Origin: Verrucomicrobia bacterium SCGC AAA164-E04
GTDB lineage: Bacteria > Verrucomicrobiota > Verrucomicrobiia > Limisphaerales > AAA164-E04
Direction: 5' to 3'
DNA: 36,908 nt
Assembly (NCBI GenBank): GCA_000383715.1
Contig: KB911976.1
Coordinates: forward strand, 1-36,908
Positions within the stretch are counted from its first letter, which is position 1, and each line of letters begins with the position of its first letter. Under the pieces are notes generated by a model. The model searched no databases and was not told the DNA's origin. It saw only the letters and a program-made list of their open reading frames with translations. Made by a program: the position numbers and the translations under genes. Positions 8,277 through 18,100 of this stretch are shown one piece after another.

Positions 8277-9115
8277 GCATTGATCCTTTGCATTCCAAAA
8301 AGCCGTGCAATGAGAAGAACTACTGCGGAGAGGATAATCATCACAATGGAAACGGCCAGCATACCTTTCAGGTTTCCACTTTGCATTTCCAGATAAACCG
8401 AAGTTGGCAAGACTTCCGTGCGCATGCTGGTCGATCCTGCGAATATGAGAATAGGTCCGAACTCACCCAGGGATCTCGCCCAGGCCAGGGTACCTGCCGC
8501 AAGCAGACCTCTTCGTGCCTGGGGGAAGATTACTTTCCAGAATGCCTGGCTTCGGTTGCAGCCCAGCGTCATGGCCACCTGCTCGTATCGCTGTGGAATT
8601 TGGTCGAATGTGACACGCATGGTTCGGACTGCAAATGCGCAAGCTACCATGAACTGTGCGAGTATCACCGCGGGCACCTCAAATACCACCCAAGGGCTCA
8701 TCCACCGAAAAGGGGCATAGTTGAATAAGATCAGTAGACTCAAACCAACAACGAGTGGAGGAAGGACGATGGGGATATCAAGAATCGTATCGACCATTGC
8801 TTTGAACCTGAATTGGAAGCGTGACATAAGGTAGCCGATTGGGACTGACACCCAAAGAGACAGCATGGTGGACACCGTGCAACTAATCAGGCTGAGTTTA
8901 ATGGAATGCTGAATTTCGCGACGTCCCAGGGTTTCCTTCAGGCTTGATGCATCGGTAAAATGTAAATCTGCCAGCACCATCAAAAGGATCATGACCACAT
9001 AAAATCCACCCAGGATGGCCAGCCCAACCATGAAAGGAACATCTGAACGAACCTTGAAGCCTCCCTCAGGATCACTCTGTTTGATAGTTTTTTTTGTAGA
9101 AGTTGCGGGCTTCAT
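8273..9115 (-). CDS. ABC transporter permease, molybdate-type (ModB-like)
   Basis: This 280-residue inner-membrane permease has about six transmembrane segments. Sequence marks of the ModB/CysT group are PIVLPPLVVGLSLL in mid-protein and the EAA-type coupling loop with TLGCNRSQAFWKVIFPQARRGLLAAGTLAWARSLGEFG. The N-terminus has a roughly 25-residue polar lead before the first membrane segment. Both gene junctions are 4-base overlaps: it starts within the stop of the binding-protein gene and ends within the start of the ATPase gene. It would form a homodimer with two ATPase subunits. ModB and sulfate permeases are close relatives, so the substrate rests on the ModA-like partner. Confidence 0.9.
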   Translation of the reverse strand: MKPATSTKKTIKQSDPEGGFKVRSDVPFMVGLAILGGFYVVMILLMVLADLHFTDASSLKETLGRREIQHSIKLSLISCTVSTMLSLWVSVPIGYLMSRFQFRFKAMVDTILDIPIVLPPLVVGLSLLILFNYAPFRWMSPWVVFEVPAVILAQFMVACAFAVRTMRVTFDQIPQRYEQVAMTLGCNRSQAFWKVIFPQARRGLLAAGTLAWARSLGEFGPILIFAGSTSMRTEVLPTSVYLEMQSGNLKGMLAVSIVMIILSAVVLLIARLFGMQRINA

Positions 9116-10662
9116 TGGCCAGTGTCAGGGCCTTCCCATTGGAAGCCATGATTGATGAACGAATCATGAGATTGAGTTGAAAGTACCTCTTGTGTCAAGC
9201 GAGTCATCATGTGTGGAAATTTGCTTTGCCGGGCTGTTGCTATATTCTGAGTTGCGACAGCCAGCGGGTGATGGATATCAATGATCTCGACATTACTTTC
9301 AAGATGTTGGCAATTGGCTTCGTAAACCAGCGCCACATCAAGCTTATCATGTCCCTCCATCTGCAGTATCAGTTCGTGAGCCGTGGGGGAGGTAACGATG
9401 ATAGACTTGTTCTCCTGAATTGATTGCTTGATGTCAAGGTCTTCAAACATCGCTTGGCTCAAGGCTCCCAGTGTGCTCATCTGCGGGTCGGTCGTGCCAA
9501 TCCCGATGCCTGCGCGTGCGAGGTCATTCAGTGTCTGGATGTTCTTGGGGTTTCCCTTCCGGACCAACATGCAGACTCGTGTGCTGGAGACGTCCGAGGG
9601 TTGTGTGAACTCCGGTTGAACCATTGCCATGTAAGAGACATCACAAGTCATGAATAAATCCGGCATGTTGAATCGACCGGATTGGATACTTCCCACGATA
9701 GTGCCGCATCCTGCAAATTGGGTTTTGATCAGGCATCCTTCACGCTCTTGAAAACGTTTCAAAGCCACAGCGACTGCCTCGCGATTCACACCGCCGCAGT
9801 AAAAAACGATTTCAGGTTCCAATACCCATGTATCTCCTTGAATGGGAGTGAAATGGTGTTTCTCAAATAAAGGTGATCCCTTTTCAGGAGCGGCCAGATA
9901 TCTTGCAAACCTCAGCGCCCAGGTTGGGTTTTTGGTTGCGGTTGTAATGTTCGCTGAAATAGTGGATGTGCTGTTTTTTAATTCCCTGAGAGGAATGGAT
10001 TTCAAGCCGAATTGCTTCGCTGTGGAATCCCAGATGAAACCAGCTTGCACGTTGTCTGAGGTTTGAATGGCACCGGCAAGCTCGGTTACCCTTGGAAAAG
10101 TGACGCGAGCCTTCTCCTTTGTCACTTCCCACTTGTCGGATGCCAACAGGATATCGCGTGTTTTTTTTCCGGCACCGGCTTTCTCGTCACACATGCCATA
10201 GTGGATGCCTTCGGCATGCAGTTGATCTATGCTTTCTAATGAAAAGTTTTGATCTTTGGAAGCTGCCAATATCAGTTCAAATTGTGCCAGTAACAGACTT
10301 TCCTGCGTCAGGCCCTTTGAACGGGCGCGGTCGACAAAGGATACGTCTGCTGGAATGTAAACGTCGCAGCGTGGCGCGTTGCTTGCAAGCTCCAGTTCAA
10401 TCTTACCTTCAAGTTCACCACTGGAACCGTAATCAAGTCGGATTTCAACGTCGTATTCTTTTTCGAATAACCTGGCCGCCTCCTCTACAGGTTTGCGGAT
10501 ACCCGCAGCGCAGTAAATCACAAGCTCTGTTTTGCTAGATGCGCTTTCTTCGGGTGAATCGCGAAGCCACCAAAAAGCACCCGCCACTGCTACGAGTGTG
10601 ACAATGACAAAAAACCTCAGTCCTCCGCCCTGATTTTGGTAAGTTGATTTTGATTCCTTCAT
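9112..10662 (-). CDS. Membrane-anchored tandem ModA-like substrate-binding protein
   Basis: At 516 residues this is twice the usual length of ModA. A hydrophobic anchor lies at about 16-33 with no clean cleavage site or lipobox. Two homologous binding domains follow. Domain 1 (about 45-272) begins ELVIYCAAGIRKPVEEAARLF and contains DVYIPADVSFVDRA. Domain 2 (about 283-510) begins EIVFYCGGVNREAVAVALKRF and contains DLFMTCDVSYMAMV. Both end with a 'P-hub' helix (ARYLAAPEKGSPLFEKHHF versus TQEVLSTQSHDSFINHGF). ModA proteins capture molybdate or tungstate for a ModBC transporter. Here the permease and ATPase follow with 4-base overlaps. Whether both lobes bind ligand is unknown. The start ATG is at 10662. 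Confidence 0.88.
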   Translation of the reverse strand: MKESKSTYQNQGGGLRFFVIVTLVAVAGAFWWLRDSPEESASSKTELVIYCAAGIRKPVEEAARLFEKEYDVEIRLDYGSSGELEGKIELELASNAPRCDVYIPADVSFVDRARSKGLTQESLLLAQFELILAASKDQNFSLESIDQLHAEGIHYGMCDEKAGAGKKTRDILLASDKWEVTKEKARVTFPRVTELAGAIQTSDNVQAGFIWDSTAKQFGLKSIPLRELKNSTSTISANITTATKNPTWALRFARYLAAPEKGSPLFEKHHFTPIQGDTWVLEPEIVFYCGGVNREAVAVALKRFQEREGCLIKTQFAGCGTIVGSIQSGRFNMPDLFMTCDVSYMAMVQPEFTQPSDVSSTRVCMLVRKGNPKNIQTLNDLARAGIGIGTTDPQMSTLGALSQAMFEDLDIKQSIQENKSIIVTSPTAHELILQMEGHDKLDVALVYEANCQHLESNVEIIDIHHPLAVATQNIATARQSKFPHMMTRLTQEVLSTQSHDSFINHGFQWEGPDTGQ

Positions 10663-10925
10663 GTTCAGTGGAAATAACCCTAAATCCCTTCAAGCATGCT
10701 TGCAACTGTATGGAATCTTCAAGCTAATAGCTTATTTCCAGTCACAGGCGTACTGCGTCATTGACAAGGATCTCGAAAAGGGGGGCTTGCCGCAAAAATC
10801 CTGGTTAGCCTTCATGGCTCATCAGGTCCCGCTTGGTACTGATTTCTCTATGCTTCCTGCTTCATGATTGACGCCAGTCGGCGCAGTTTCTAAGTTGTTG
10901 GCATCATTTTCACGGATACATATTT

Positions 10926-12950
10926 ATGAGCAAGACCAAGCGAACTAAAAAGGCAGCAGGTAGCAATAACATTGAATCCATGTTACGCGAAGACCGTGTT
11001 TTCAAGCCTTCCAAGGAGTTTTCCAAACAGGCCCACATCGGTTCAATGGCGCAATACAAGAAATTGTACAAGCGTTCTATCGATGATCCTGAGGGTTTTT
11101 GGGGCGAGCAAGCGGAGAAGGAACTAACCTGGTTCAAACCTTGGTCCAAGGTCCTGCAATGGAAAGCACCCAACGCGAAGTGGTTTGTGGGGGGGCAGAC
11201 TAATGTCAGTGTGAATTGTCTGGATCGTTTTCTGGATTCTGAAAAAGCCAATCAAGCTGCGATTATTTGGGAAGGCGAACCTGCCGCACCCGGTATACCC
11301 GGAGAGGAGCGCACCTTGACCTATCGCCAGTTGCACCGCGAAGTCTGCCAGTTTGCCAATGTTCTCAAGGCTCGTGGTATCAAGAAGGGTGATGTCGTCC
11401 TCATCTACATGCCCATGGTCCCTGAAGCTGCCGTTGCCATGCTGGCTTGCACCCGCATCGGTGCGATTCATTCGGTAGTATTTGGTGGGTTCAGTGCGCA
11501 GTCCGTTGCGGATCGAATTCAAGATTCTCAAGCCAAGATGGTCCTGACTTCTGATGGAGGGTTTCGTCGTGGTGGCGTGGTTCCTCTGAAGGAAAATGTG
11601 GATAATGCGCTGAAAATAAAGGTCAAGGGGCGATTTATCACTAAATCGATTGAATCAGTGATTGTTCTTCGCCGAACCAAGAACAAGGTCACAATGAAAA
11701 AAGGCCGCGACTTCTGGTGGCATGAAGAACAAGCCAAGGCATCGGCCGAATGCAAACCTGCCAAACTCAATAGCGAGCACCCGCTTTTTATTCTCTATAC
11801 CAGTGGGTCTACCGGGAAGCCGAAAGGTATTTTGCACACTACAGCTGGTTACTTGCTGGGAGCCAAACTGACTTCGAAATATGTCTTCGATCTCAAGGAC
11901 AATGATGTTTACTGGTGTACCGCTGACATTGGGTGGATCACAGGCCACAGCTATGTGGTTTACGGTCCATTGGCAAATGGTGCAACGACCTTGATGTATG
12001 AAGGCGCGCCCAACTGGCCGGGACCTGATCGTTTCTGGGATTTGGTGGAAAAACACCGGGTTTCCATCCTTTACACTGCACCGACAGCAATTCGTGCTTT
12101 CATGAAATGGGGTGAGGAATGGCCTAGGAAACATGATTTGAGTTCGCTGCGGCTCTTGGGAACGGTTGGTGAACCGATTAATCCCGAAGCCTGGATGTGG
12201 TATCATCGAGTGATCGGTGGCTCACGTTGTCCGATTGTGGATACCTGGTGGCAGACTGAAACCGGGGGAATTATGATTTCTCCATTGCCCGGTGTCACTC
12301 CTACCAAACCAGGCACGGCTACTCTACCATTTTTCGGTGTCAAACCCGAAGTCGTCGATGACAATGGCAAAGCCGTGCCCAAGAACAGTGGTGGTAAGTT
12401 AGTCGTTCGCCAGCCCTGGCCAAGTATGCTGCGTGGTATCTGGGGAGATCCCAAGCGTTTCGTAGAAACTTACTGGAGTGAGGTTAAAGGAAACTATTTT
12501 ACCGGTGACGGATGCCGTCAGGACAAGGATGGCTACTTCTGGATCGTTGGACGCATTGATGATGTCTTGAATGTATCAGGTCATCGCATAGGCACCGCCG
12601 AAGTCGAGAGTGCATTGGTTAGCCATCCTCAAGTTGCTGAGGCTGCCGTCGTAGGCCGGCCAGATGAAATCAAGGGACAGGCTTTGGTGGCTTTTGTAAC
12701 CCTGAAAGGTTCGAATAAGGGGAATAAGAAGCTACTTGAAGAACTGCGCCAGCATGTGGGTAAAGAAATCGGCCCTGTAGCCAAGCCCGATAATGTTCGA
12801 TTTGCTGATGCCTTACCCAAAACACGCTCTGGTAAAATCATGCGGCGTTTGCTTAAACAAATTGCTGCTGGAAATGTAAAAGTGCAGGGCGACACCAGCA
12901 CGCTCGAGGATGCCAATGTCATCGCTCAATTAAGTAAAGACGCGAGCTGA
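10926..12950 (+). CDS. acsA: Acetyl-CoA synthetase (acetate--CoA ligase, AMP-forming)
   Basis: The enzyme activates acetate to acetyl-CoA through acetyl-AMP. The 674-residue length is near the family norm of about 650. Visible motifs are [16 protein letters not shown] near 86-101, [13 protein letters not shown] near 179-191 (CoA-binding region), the phosphate loop [11 protein letters not shown] (291-301), [16 protein letters not shown], the acetate pocket [49 protein letters not shown], and the C-terminal [11 protein letters not shown] with Lys637, the adenylation lysine that Pat/Sir2 systems acetylate. The N-terminus carries a basic, roughly 20-residue extension. A closely related propionyl-CoA synthetase is the main alternative. 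It stands alone, flanked by 263 bases upstream and a hairpin downstream, and no Shine-Dalgarno sequence is seen. Confidence 0.95.
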   Translation: MSKTKRTKKAAGSNNIESMLREDRVFKPSKEFSKQAHIGSMAQYKKLYKRSIDDPEGFWGEQAEKELTWFKPWSKVLQWKAPNAKWFVGGQTNVSVNCLDRFLDSEKANQAAIIWEGEPAAPGIPGEERTLTYRQLHREVCQFANVLKARGIKKGDVVLIYMPMVPEAAVAMLACTRIGAIHSVVFGGFSAQSVADRIQDSQAKMVLTSDGGFRRGGVVPLKENVDNALKIKVKGRFITKSIESVIVLRRTKNKVTMKKGRDFWWHEEQAKASAECKPAKLNSEHPLFILYTSGSTGKPKGILHTTAGYLLGAKLTSKYVFDLKDNDVYWCTADIGWITGHSYVVYGPLANGATTLMYEGAPNWPGPDRFWDLVEKHRVSILYTAPTAIRAFMKWGEEWPRKHDLSSLRLLGTVGEPINPEAWMWYHRVIGGSRCPIVDTWWQTETGGIMISPLPGVTPTKPGTATLPFFGVKPEVVDDNGKAVPKNSGGKLVVRQPWPSMLRGIWGDPKRFVETYWSEVKGNYFTGDGCRQDKDGYFWIVGRIDDVLNVSGHRIGTAEVESALVSHPQVAEAAVVGRPDEIKGQALVAFVTLKGSNKGNKKLLEELRQHVGKEIGPVAKPDNVRFADALPKTRSGKIMRRLLKQIAAGNVKVQGDTSTLEDANVIAQLSKDAS

Positions 12951-13002
12951 GAATGCACCTTTCGGGCCTTTGCATGGCTTGAACGGAATCTCGTTTTTCA
13001 TT

Positions 13003-13028
13003 CAGGGGCGACGATGATGTCGCCCCTG
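13003..13028. terminator. Hairpin between convergent acsA and SGNH-DUF1080 genes
   Basis: A perfect 10-bp stem (caggggcgac / gtcgcccctg) with a 6-base loop (gatgat) lies 9 bases past the stop of the minus-strand gene and 52 bases past the acsA stop. It is flanked by a T-run on the left and an A-run on the right, which could lengthen the stem. A proper T-tract after the stem is missing on both strands, so function as a shared terminator is probable from position rather than proven. Confidence 0.55.
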
Positions 13029-13036
13029 CAAAAAAC

Positions 13037-14338
13037 TCATTGAAGCCGTTTCAGGCGGATGCGCCTGTATTCCAACTGGCCTCTGTCCCCCTCAAGTCCG
13101 ATGGGGCCTGTCTCCGGTAATTGAAATGCGTCTTCCAGGAGTTCTCCATTACAGGTGCAGTGGGCGCTGTTACCCCTTACCTCAATGACCAGTTCGTTCC
13201 AGTCCTGAGGTTTGTAGCGCTTCAAGTCTTTGTAAGGCCCAGCGAGTGAATAATCACGGCATTGAAGTTGAGGGCGTCGAATAAAGACGCCACTATCCGC
13301 GTTTGGGGTGGCACGGAATTCGAGTTTGAGGATGAAATTTTCAGGGAAATTTCTAGTGGTCCACATCTGTTGGATACGATGGCTTTCCGCTGGGGTTGTC
13401 ACTACGATGCGTCCATTGATGACTTGATAGCGTCCATCACTCGAACTCGTCTCACCTGAAAAATCAGATTTCAACATCATGGATTTCATGTCTCGAAGTC
13501 CCCATCCATCAAGATTTCTTCCGTTAAACAGCGAGACAAACCCTTTCTCCAATCGAAAGATATCCTGAGTCGTTTCAATAAACCCAGCAGTCGCCAGCAA
13601 TGGTCTGAGCGAAGCTGCCCACATTGTATATCCTTGGTCGTTTGGGTGCAACAAATCCGGGAATTCTTCGGACTTGGCATTGCCCTCTGCATTGGCGAAC
13701 AAAGCCCAGGTATCCAGTAAGGTAACCTGTGGATAATCTTTGGCCAGATTCTGCAAGTGTTCATTGATTTGTTTAATTGATGAGGCAGGGCGTTTTTTGG
13801 AGCTGTCACTCGGGAATACCTTGCACAAAATAATGGGCATGTCGGCTCGGTGGTTCTGAAGCTTTTTGAGGATTAGGTTGACATTGCCTGCAATGACCCG
13901 GGGTCTTGCACCTTCTTCAAGGTCATTGGTACCGATCAGCAATACAATTCCTGATGGATTCAACGAAATTACGTCTTCCTGCATTCGGATAAGCACTCCG
14001 CGTGTGGTATCACCACTGATGCCCCGGTTTGATTTTTTCAGATGTTTGAAGTGGCCGCGAAAAGAATCGTTCCAACCCTGCGTGATGGAGTCTCCCAGGA
14101 ACACCACGGAATTTTGCTCCTGTTCTATCAGGTCAGCCCATCCTGTGCGTTTTTTTAACCATAGATTCTTAAACCAGTCATAGCGGCGAATGGGGCCCTC
14201 TCCAGGTAAGCCATCATCAGAAACCGGAATAGCTAATGACGGCGTATCATCCGCCTGCATTGGTGAAGCTAGAAAACTCAAGCTCAACAAGGTGTGGAGC
14301 AATGCATTTCGTGTTTGAAAGAATGTTTTCAGGTTCAT
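13037..14338 (-). CDS. Secreted SGNH hydrolase - DUF1080 fusion
   Basis: The 433-residue protein has a signal peptide (about 1-29, ending SPMQA) and two domains. Residues 70-255 are an SGNH/GDSL hydrolase: block I VVFLGDSITQGW with nucleophile Ser84, block II Gly108 (GISGD), block III GTND with Asn138, and block V Asp228-Leu-Leu-His231. This is the layout of platelet-activating-factor acetylhydrolase-like esterases. Residues about 266-432 are DUF1080 (PF06439), starting FVSLFNGRNLDGWG, with FRATPNADSGVFIRR and a C-terminal YRRIRLKRL strand. DUF1080 members include 3-keto-disaccharide hydrolases and carbohydrate-binding forms. A deacetylase acting on decorated glycans is a plausible but unproven role. 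The gene stands alone between a hairpin and a 358-base gap. Confidence 0.9.
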   Translation of the reverse strand: MNLKTFFQTRNALLHTLLSLSFLASPMQADDTPSLAIPVSDDGLPGEGPIRRYDWFKNLWLKKRTGWADLIEQEQNSVVFLGDSITQGWNDSFRGHFKHLKKSNRGISGDTTRGVLIRMQEDVISLNPSGIVLLIGTNDLEEGARPRVIAGNVNLILKKLQNHRADMPIILCKVFPSDSSKKRPASSIKQINEHLQNLAKDYPQVTLLDTWALFANAEGNAKSEEFPDLLHPNDQGYTMWAASLRPLLATAGFIETTQDIFRLEKGFVSLFNGRNLDGWGLRDMKSMMLKSDFSGETSSSDGRYQVINGRIVVTTPAESHRIQQMWTTRNFPENFILKLEFRATPNADSGVFIRRPQLQCRDYSLAGPYKDLKRYKPQDWNELVIEVRGNSAHCTCNGELLEDAFQLPETGPIGLEGDRGQLEYRRIRLKRLQ

Positions 14339-14696
14339 TGATTTGAGTTTTACTGCACTTGATGCGGATGAAACAAGAACAGGTTTGAAGAATGCATTCG
14401 CTTTCGGGGTCCAATCGATTCAATCAGCTACTGGGGATCATTGCCAACGGCTCCGAAATCACGATGCGTTTTAACTCTAATCTCCACGTTTCGAATATTG
14501 AAGACGGCATGAGCGGCGTTGCACGGTTTTGTTGGGAAATATTGCGAAGTCAATGAGATGGTTTCACGCACCATTTCGAAAAAAAATCAAGACCGCCGCC
14601 CAGGTCACATGTGTTTCTGCGCCGAATGAAGGCTGGTATCTGTCAAGACGGTTGACGGCATAAGAAACGTGCAGAGGTCCTGTGAGTATACTCTCT
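14339..14696. other. Intergenic region, no gene recognised
   Basis: This 358-base stretch lies between two minus-strand genes. It should carry the promoter of the SGNH-DUF1080 gene. I see no credible open frame, no repeat and no strong hairpin; a 5-bp stem (gtcaa/ttgac) near 14650 is too weak to call. Confidence 0.4.
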
Positions 14697-14921
14697 CTAC
14701 CATTTCGCCGATTGGCTCAGGTAATCCATCAAGGGTGGGACAATCATCCACAGACAAAATCCGAGAGCGATCATGAAGCCAGTCAGCAAGGTAAGCAGAA
14801 GCACGCTTTCTTTGAGAGGCTTTATGTTGTTACCTTGCGTTCGTGAACGCCGCCGTTTCCGTTTCCTTTTATGATGGTGACTTCCCCCGCGTGATTCGTG
14901 GTGTAACCGTTTTTCAGTCAT
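14697..14921 (-). CDS. Small basic single-pass membrane protein
   Basis: This 74-residue frame has a His/Arg/Lys-rich N-terminal half (HHKRKRKRRRSR around residues 16-27) and one hydrophobic segment at about 41-63 (LLLTLLTGFMIALGFCLWMIV), then a short polar tail. The charge distribution predicts a cytoplasmic basic N-terminus and a periplasmic C-terminus. The basic part could contact nucleic acid or acidic lipid, but that is speculation. Upstream of the ATG at 14921 is GAGGTAAT, one of the few Shine-Dalgarno-like sequences in the window, which favours a real gene. No family is recognised. Confidence 0.6.
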   Translation of the reverse strand: MTEKRLHHESRGGSHHHKRKRKRRRSRTQGNNIKPLKESVLLLTLLTGFMIALGFCLWMIVPPLMDYLSQSAKW

Positions 14922-15119
14922 ATTACCTCAATTGATTCAATGGATGAAAGATTTGCATTGTATCATATGAATCTTTTATTGGGGGATTCCACATAAAAAA
15001 CAATGCTGGGCGAGTGAGAGTTTTTAATTCCGTTTCAGATCACGCGATTTGGGGAGCTCAGATGGCGTCAGGATACTTGGAGCGGAGGGCTGCAGCCGCT
15101 GGTGCGATGCTTCAGTAAC

Positions 15120-18100
15120 TCAATTTAGTTGCTCCACAATCAATCTTCGGTTTTTAAAGAACTCGCGATAGAAAGGAGTGTTCATCCTTGTGTCAGGATG
15201 GCCGTGAGATTCCTCTCGCATCCATGCTTCAACCCGGCCTTGAGGGTCCTTGGTCAACGTGGCAAGTTGATTCAGATATTGAATCAATCTGGGGTAATTA
15301 TATTTTTTTTCCACCCAGTCTTTGAACTGCTGGGAACCTCCGTAGAAAGAGTTATATCGTCTTTGTCCAAATGCTAAATCTGCATCCCAATGAAGTAGTT
15401 GGAATTTGCGATCACCGGGTCGCTGGTAAAAATAGGCGTTTTTACCACGCGCTTGAGTAAAGGTGTCCCAGTCAGCGATAAAACCCATCACCGCAGTCAT
15501 TTTCAATATGGCATCTGCATCAAGAACGGATTCAATCTCATCTCGAGTGTAATCACTTCGATTGACCAAATTTATGAAAGCAATGAAATTTGAGTAATCA
15601 TCGTTCTCTTCTTGGGAGCGTTTCATCCATGAGTGTCGATATAAAGCAGGATGATCGCTACCTAAATAATTCCAGGATGCATCACGGTTGACTTGACTCC
15701 AGTGGTCAGACATCCACCAGTCATCATCAATTCGGTAGAGCTCTCCCTGATTGCCATTTTTGAAATTCCGTTTGAGGTAATCTGCATCTACGGGTTCTAC
15801 ATCTTCTTTTACAACTACACGCCCTGAGTTGATGATCACATGAACAAACTCATTCTGCCCGCTTACGTGTCCCAATAAATAAAGGAGATATCGGGCTATT
15901 CGATTATGATGGCGGACGCTTCCTCTGTTTCGAGTCGGGTCATTGTCATAAGCAAATTTTCCGTGATCTCGGAACAATCGGTCTTTTGGGAGTCGAAACT
16001 TACCTCTATCCAGTGGTTGTCGACGTGTCCATGGACTCCCACTCGTTCTCAGCTCCGTACCATGGTACACATCCCTTTCGTTAGAGATGAAGGTCGAATT
16101 GAAATATTGATTGGAAAGGCGTGGGTATCGATATTGGTAATCCTGTGACGCGGTATTGGAAAAAGCATGTAAGTGATGATCCGATATCAGCAGTCTGATG
16201 ACACGAAGGTCGCGTGGAATCTCTCTTCCATCGAAAATACAAAGTGCCGGCTGAGCGATGGGTTTCCTTGGTAGTGTATTGCGCTGGCCATTCTTGGAGA
16301 TGGCTTCCACATAATATTGAATCAATTGACCTTGCTTGAATTCCCTTTCAAGAATGGCTTGATATGTCGTCAGGGAATGATCAAGAAGTTCGGTATTCTT
16401 CCCGGGTGCCATGGGTTCACGGTTCCATGGGCTATCTGGGGCGCCATCGAGTCGGTAGACTAAATTAACGATTCCAGTTTCTGCAGGCCAACCTACACTT
16501 GCAGTAATGCTCAGGGGTTTCGAAGGTGTACCTACCGCAGGGGATTGCAGCAAAGTTTCGACCAATGGTGAAGGGTGCGAGCGCAGGTTTGAATTTGGTG
16601 CTCCCGGAGTTCCCAAATTTCGAGGAATGGGAAGCAGCACAGATTCCGATAAGCTGTTTTCCCAGGTTCGTACAATGAATCGAGGTGATCCATGAACCCA
16701 GCGGGCTTCAAATTCAATTTCGTAAGTATCACCGGGGTTTAATTCGGTCAGATCAATTTCGGCTCGATTGGCTCGGTTATCTCCATGACCGTGTGCAATA
16801 AGATGTAGCCTGTCGTTTTCAATGAAACTGTCCGCGTGATTACCTTGGATTAACCACCCTGTAGAACTGTCTCCCTCTATGGATATGCGGCCAGGATTGA
16901 TAATCAGATTTCGGTCGTGACCTTTTTTTCTGAACTGGATGTTTCTCAAAACGACATGACTTTCTCCAACCAGATACAGATGCAATTCTTGATGATCCAT
17001 GGGGTGCCAACGTTGCTCATACCCCCGATAGCGTGTGGTGAAATGAAATTTCTGAAACTCAGATGTTCTGGATTCGCGACTGTCTTTCCAGGCAGAAGAC
17101 AGAGAATTGTCCATGTCTGGGTGAATCAACTCCATACTGCTACCCTTGCCTCTGGCTAATTCAGGCCAATCCCCCTCGCAACGGTAATCCACCTGATCGG
17201 CCAGATTACCGTTCTCATCCAGTAGTCGAATCCGTTCCCCATTGTTTCCTAGTTTACCCTTGAAAGGCCCTAGACAGGGCAAACCTGAATGTGCATCCAC
17301 TAGTTTCTCCGGGTTTTTTGCAATAACCAAATGCCTGCTTGGTTCAAGTTGTGTCCCTTTGGGGAAGTTGTATTCTATGCCATCCCGCAACTTCCATCCA
17401 TCAAGCTGAATAGGTTTTGATCCTTTGTTGAGTAGTTCAATGAATTCAAGATCATCCTGGCCAAAGGGAGGGGCATACATAATTTCATTAATGATAATGT
17501 CTGATTGAAAACCAAGCTGGTTGAGTGAACCCAAAGAGTCACGATTGCTCGTGAACCATTCGTGCTGGTCCAAGACGGCCCTCTGACATGACTTGCCTGA
17601 TTGAATACGTACTGAAACCGCATCCAGAACTTCTCCGTTAGCTTGATTCAGAAGAAATAACTTCAAACGTTTTTTATCCTCGGGGAGTCCTTTGAAATCG
17701 ACAACAGTCAACGCATCAGGCGCTACATGTCCGTCCAGAGATTGGGCCTGATCCAGCTTGGACTGGTGTGCCAGAGCAAGTCCTGAAAGGGAAATGGCAT
17801 GCGCATTTGAATGAGATAATTCCACGGACAGCATTTCCCCTTTGTCAGGGAATACTATTTCACTGATCTGGATTTTGCCTTTAATTGGTTTTGGGCTTAG
17901 TTCGTTTGTAATCGACTCGATAGCTTCTACCTTCCAAATATTTCGGGTAGGGTTGAACAGCCTCTGCTTAAAACCAGCTTTTGGTAATCTAAGGGGAATG
18001 TTCGACACAGATATTCGTTCATTCGATTTCGAAATCGAAATAACAGCATCCAGAGAAATGTTTCTATCGAGTGAGATTGTTTTTTGTTCTCTTGGTTTCA

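Noticed and set aside
7632-10662. A molybdenum-cofactor riboswitch ahead of the transporter operon
   Set aside because: No suitable structured leader could be recognised in the 263 bases upstream of 10662.
10661-10867. 68-codon plus-strand frame between the binding-protein gene and acsA
   Set aside because: It starts inside the opposite gene's start, has no family resemblance or ordered structure, and lies where the acsA promoter must be.
13003-13028. The acsA-downstream hairpin as a certain rho-independent terminator
   Set aside because: The run after the stem is A-rich on the plus strand and also on the minus strand, so the canonical U-tract is missing; kept only as a probable shared hairpin.
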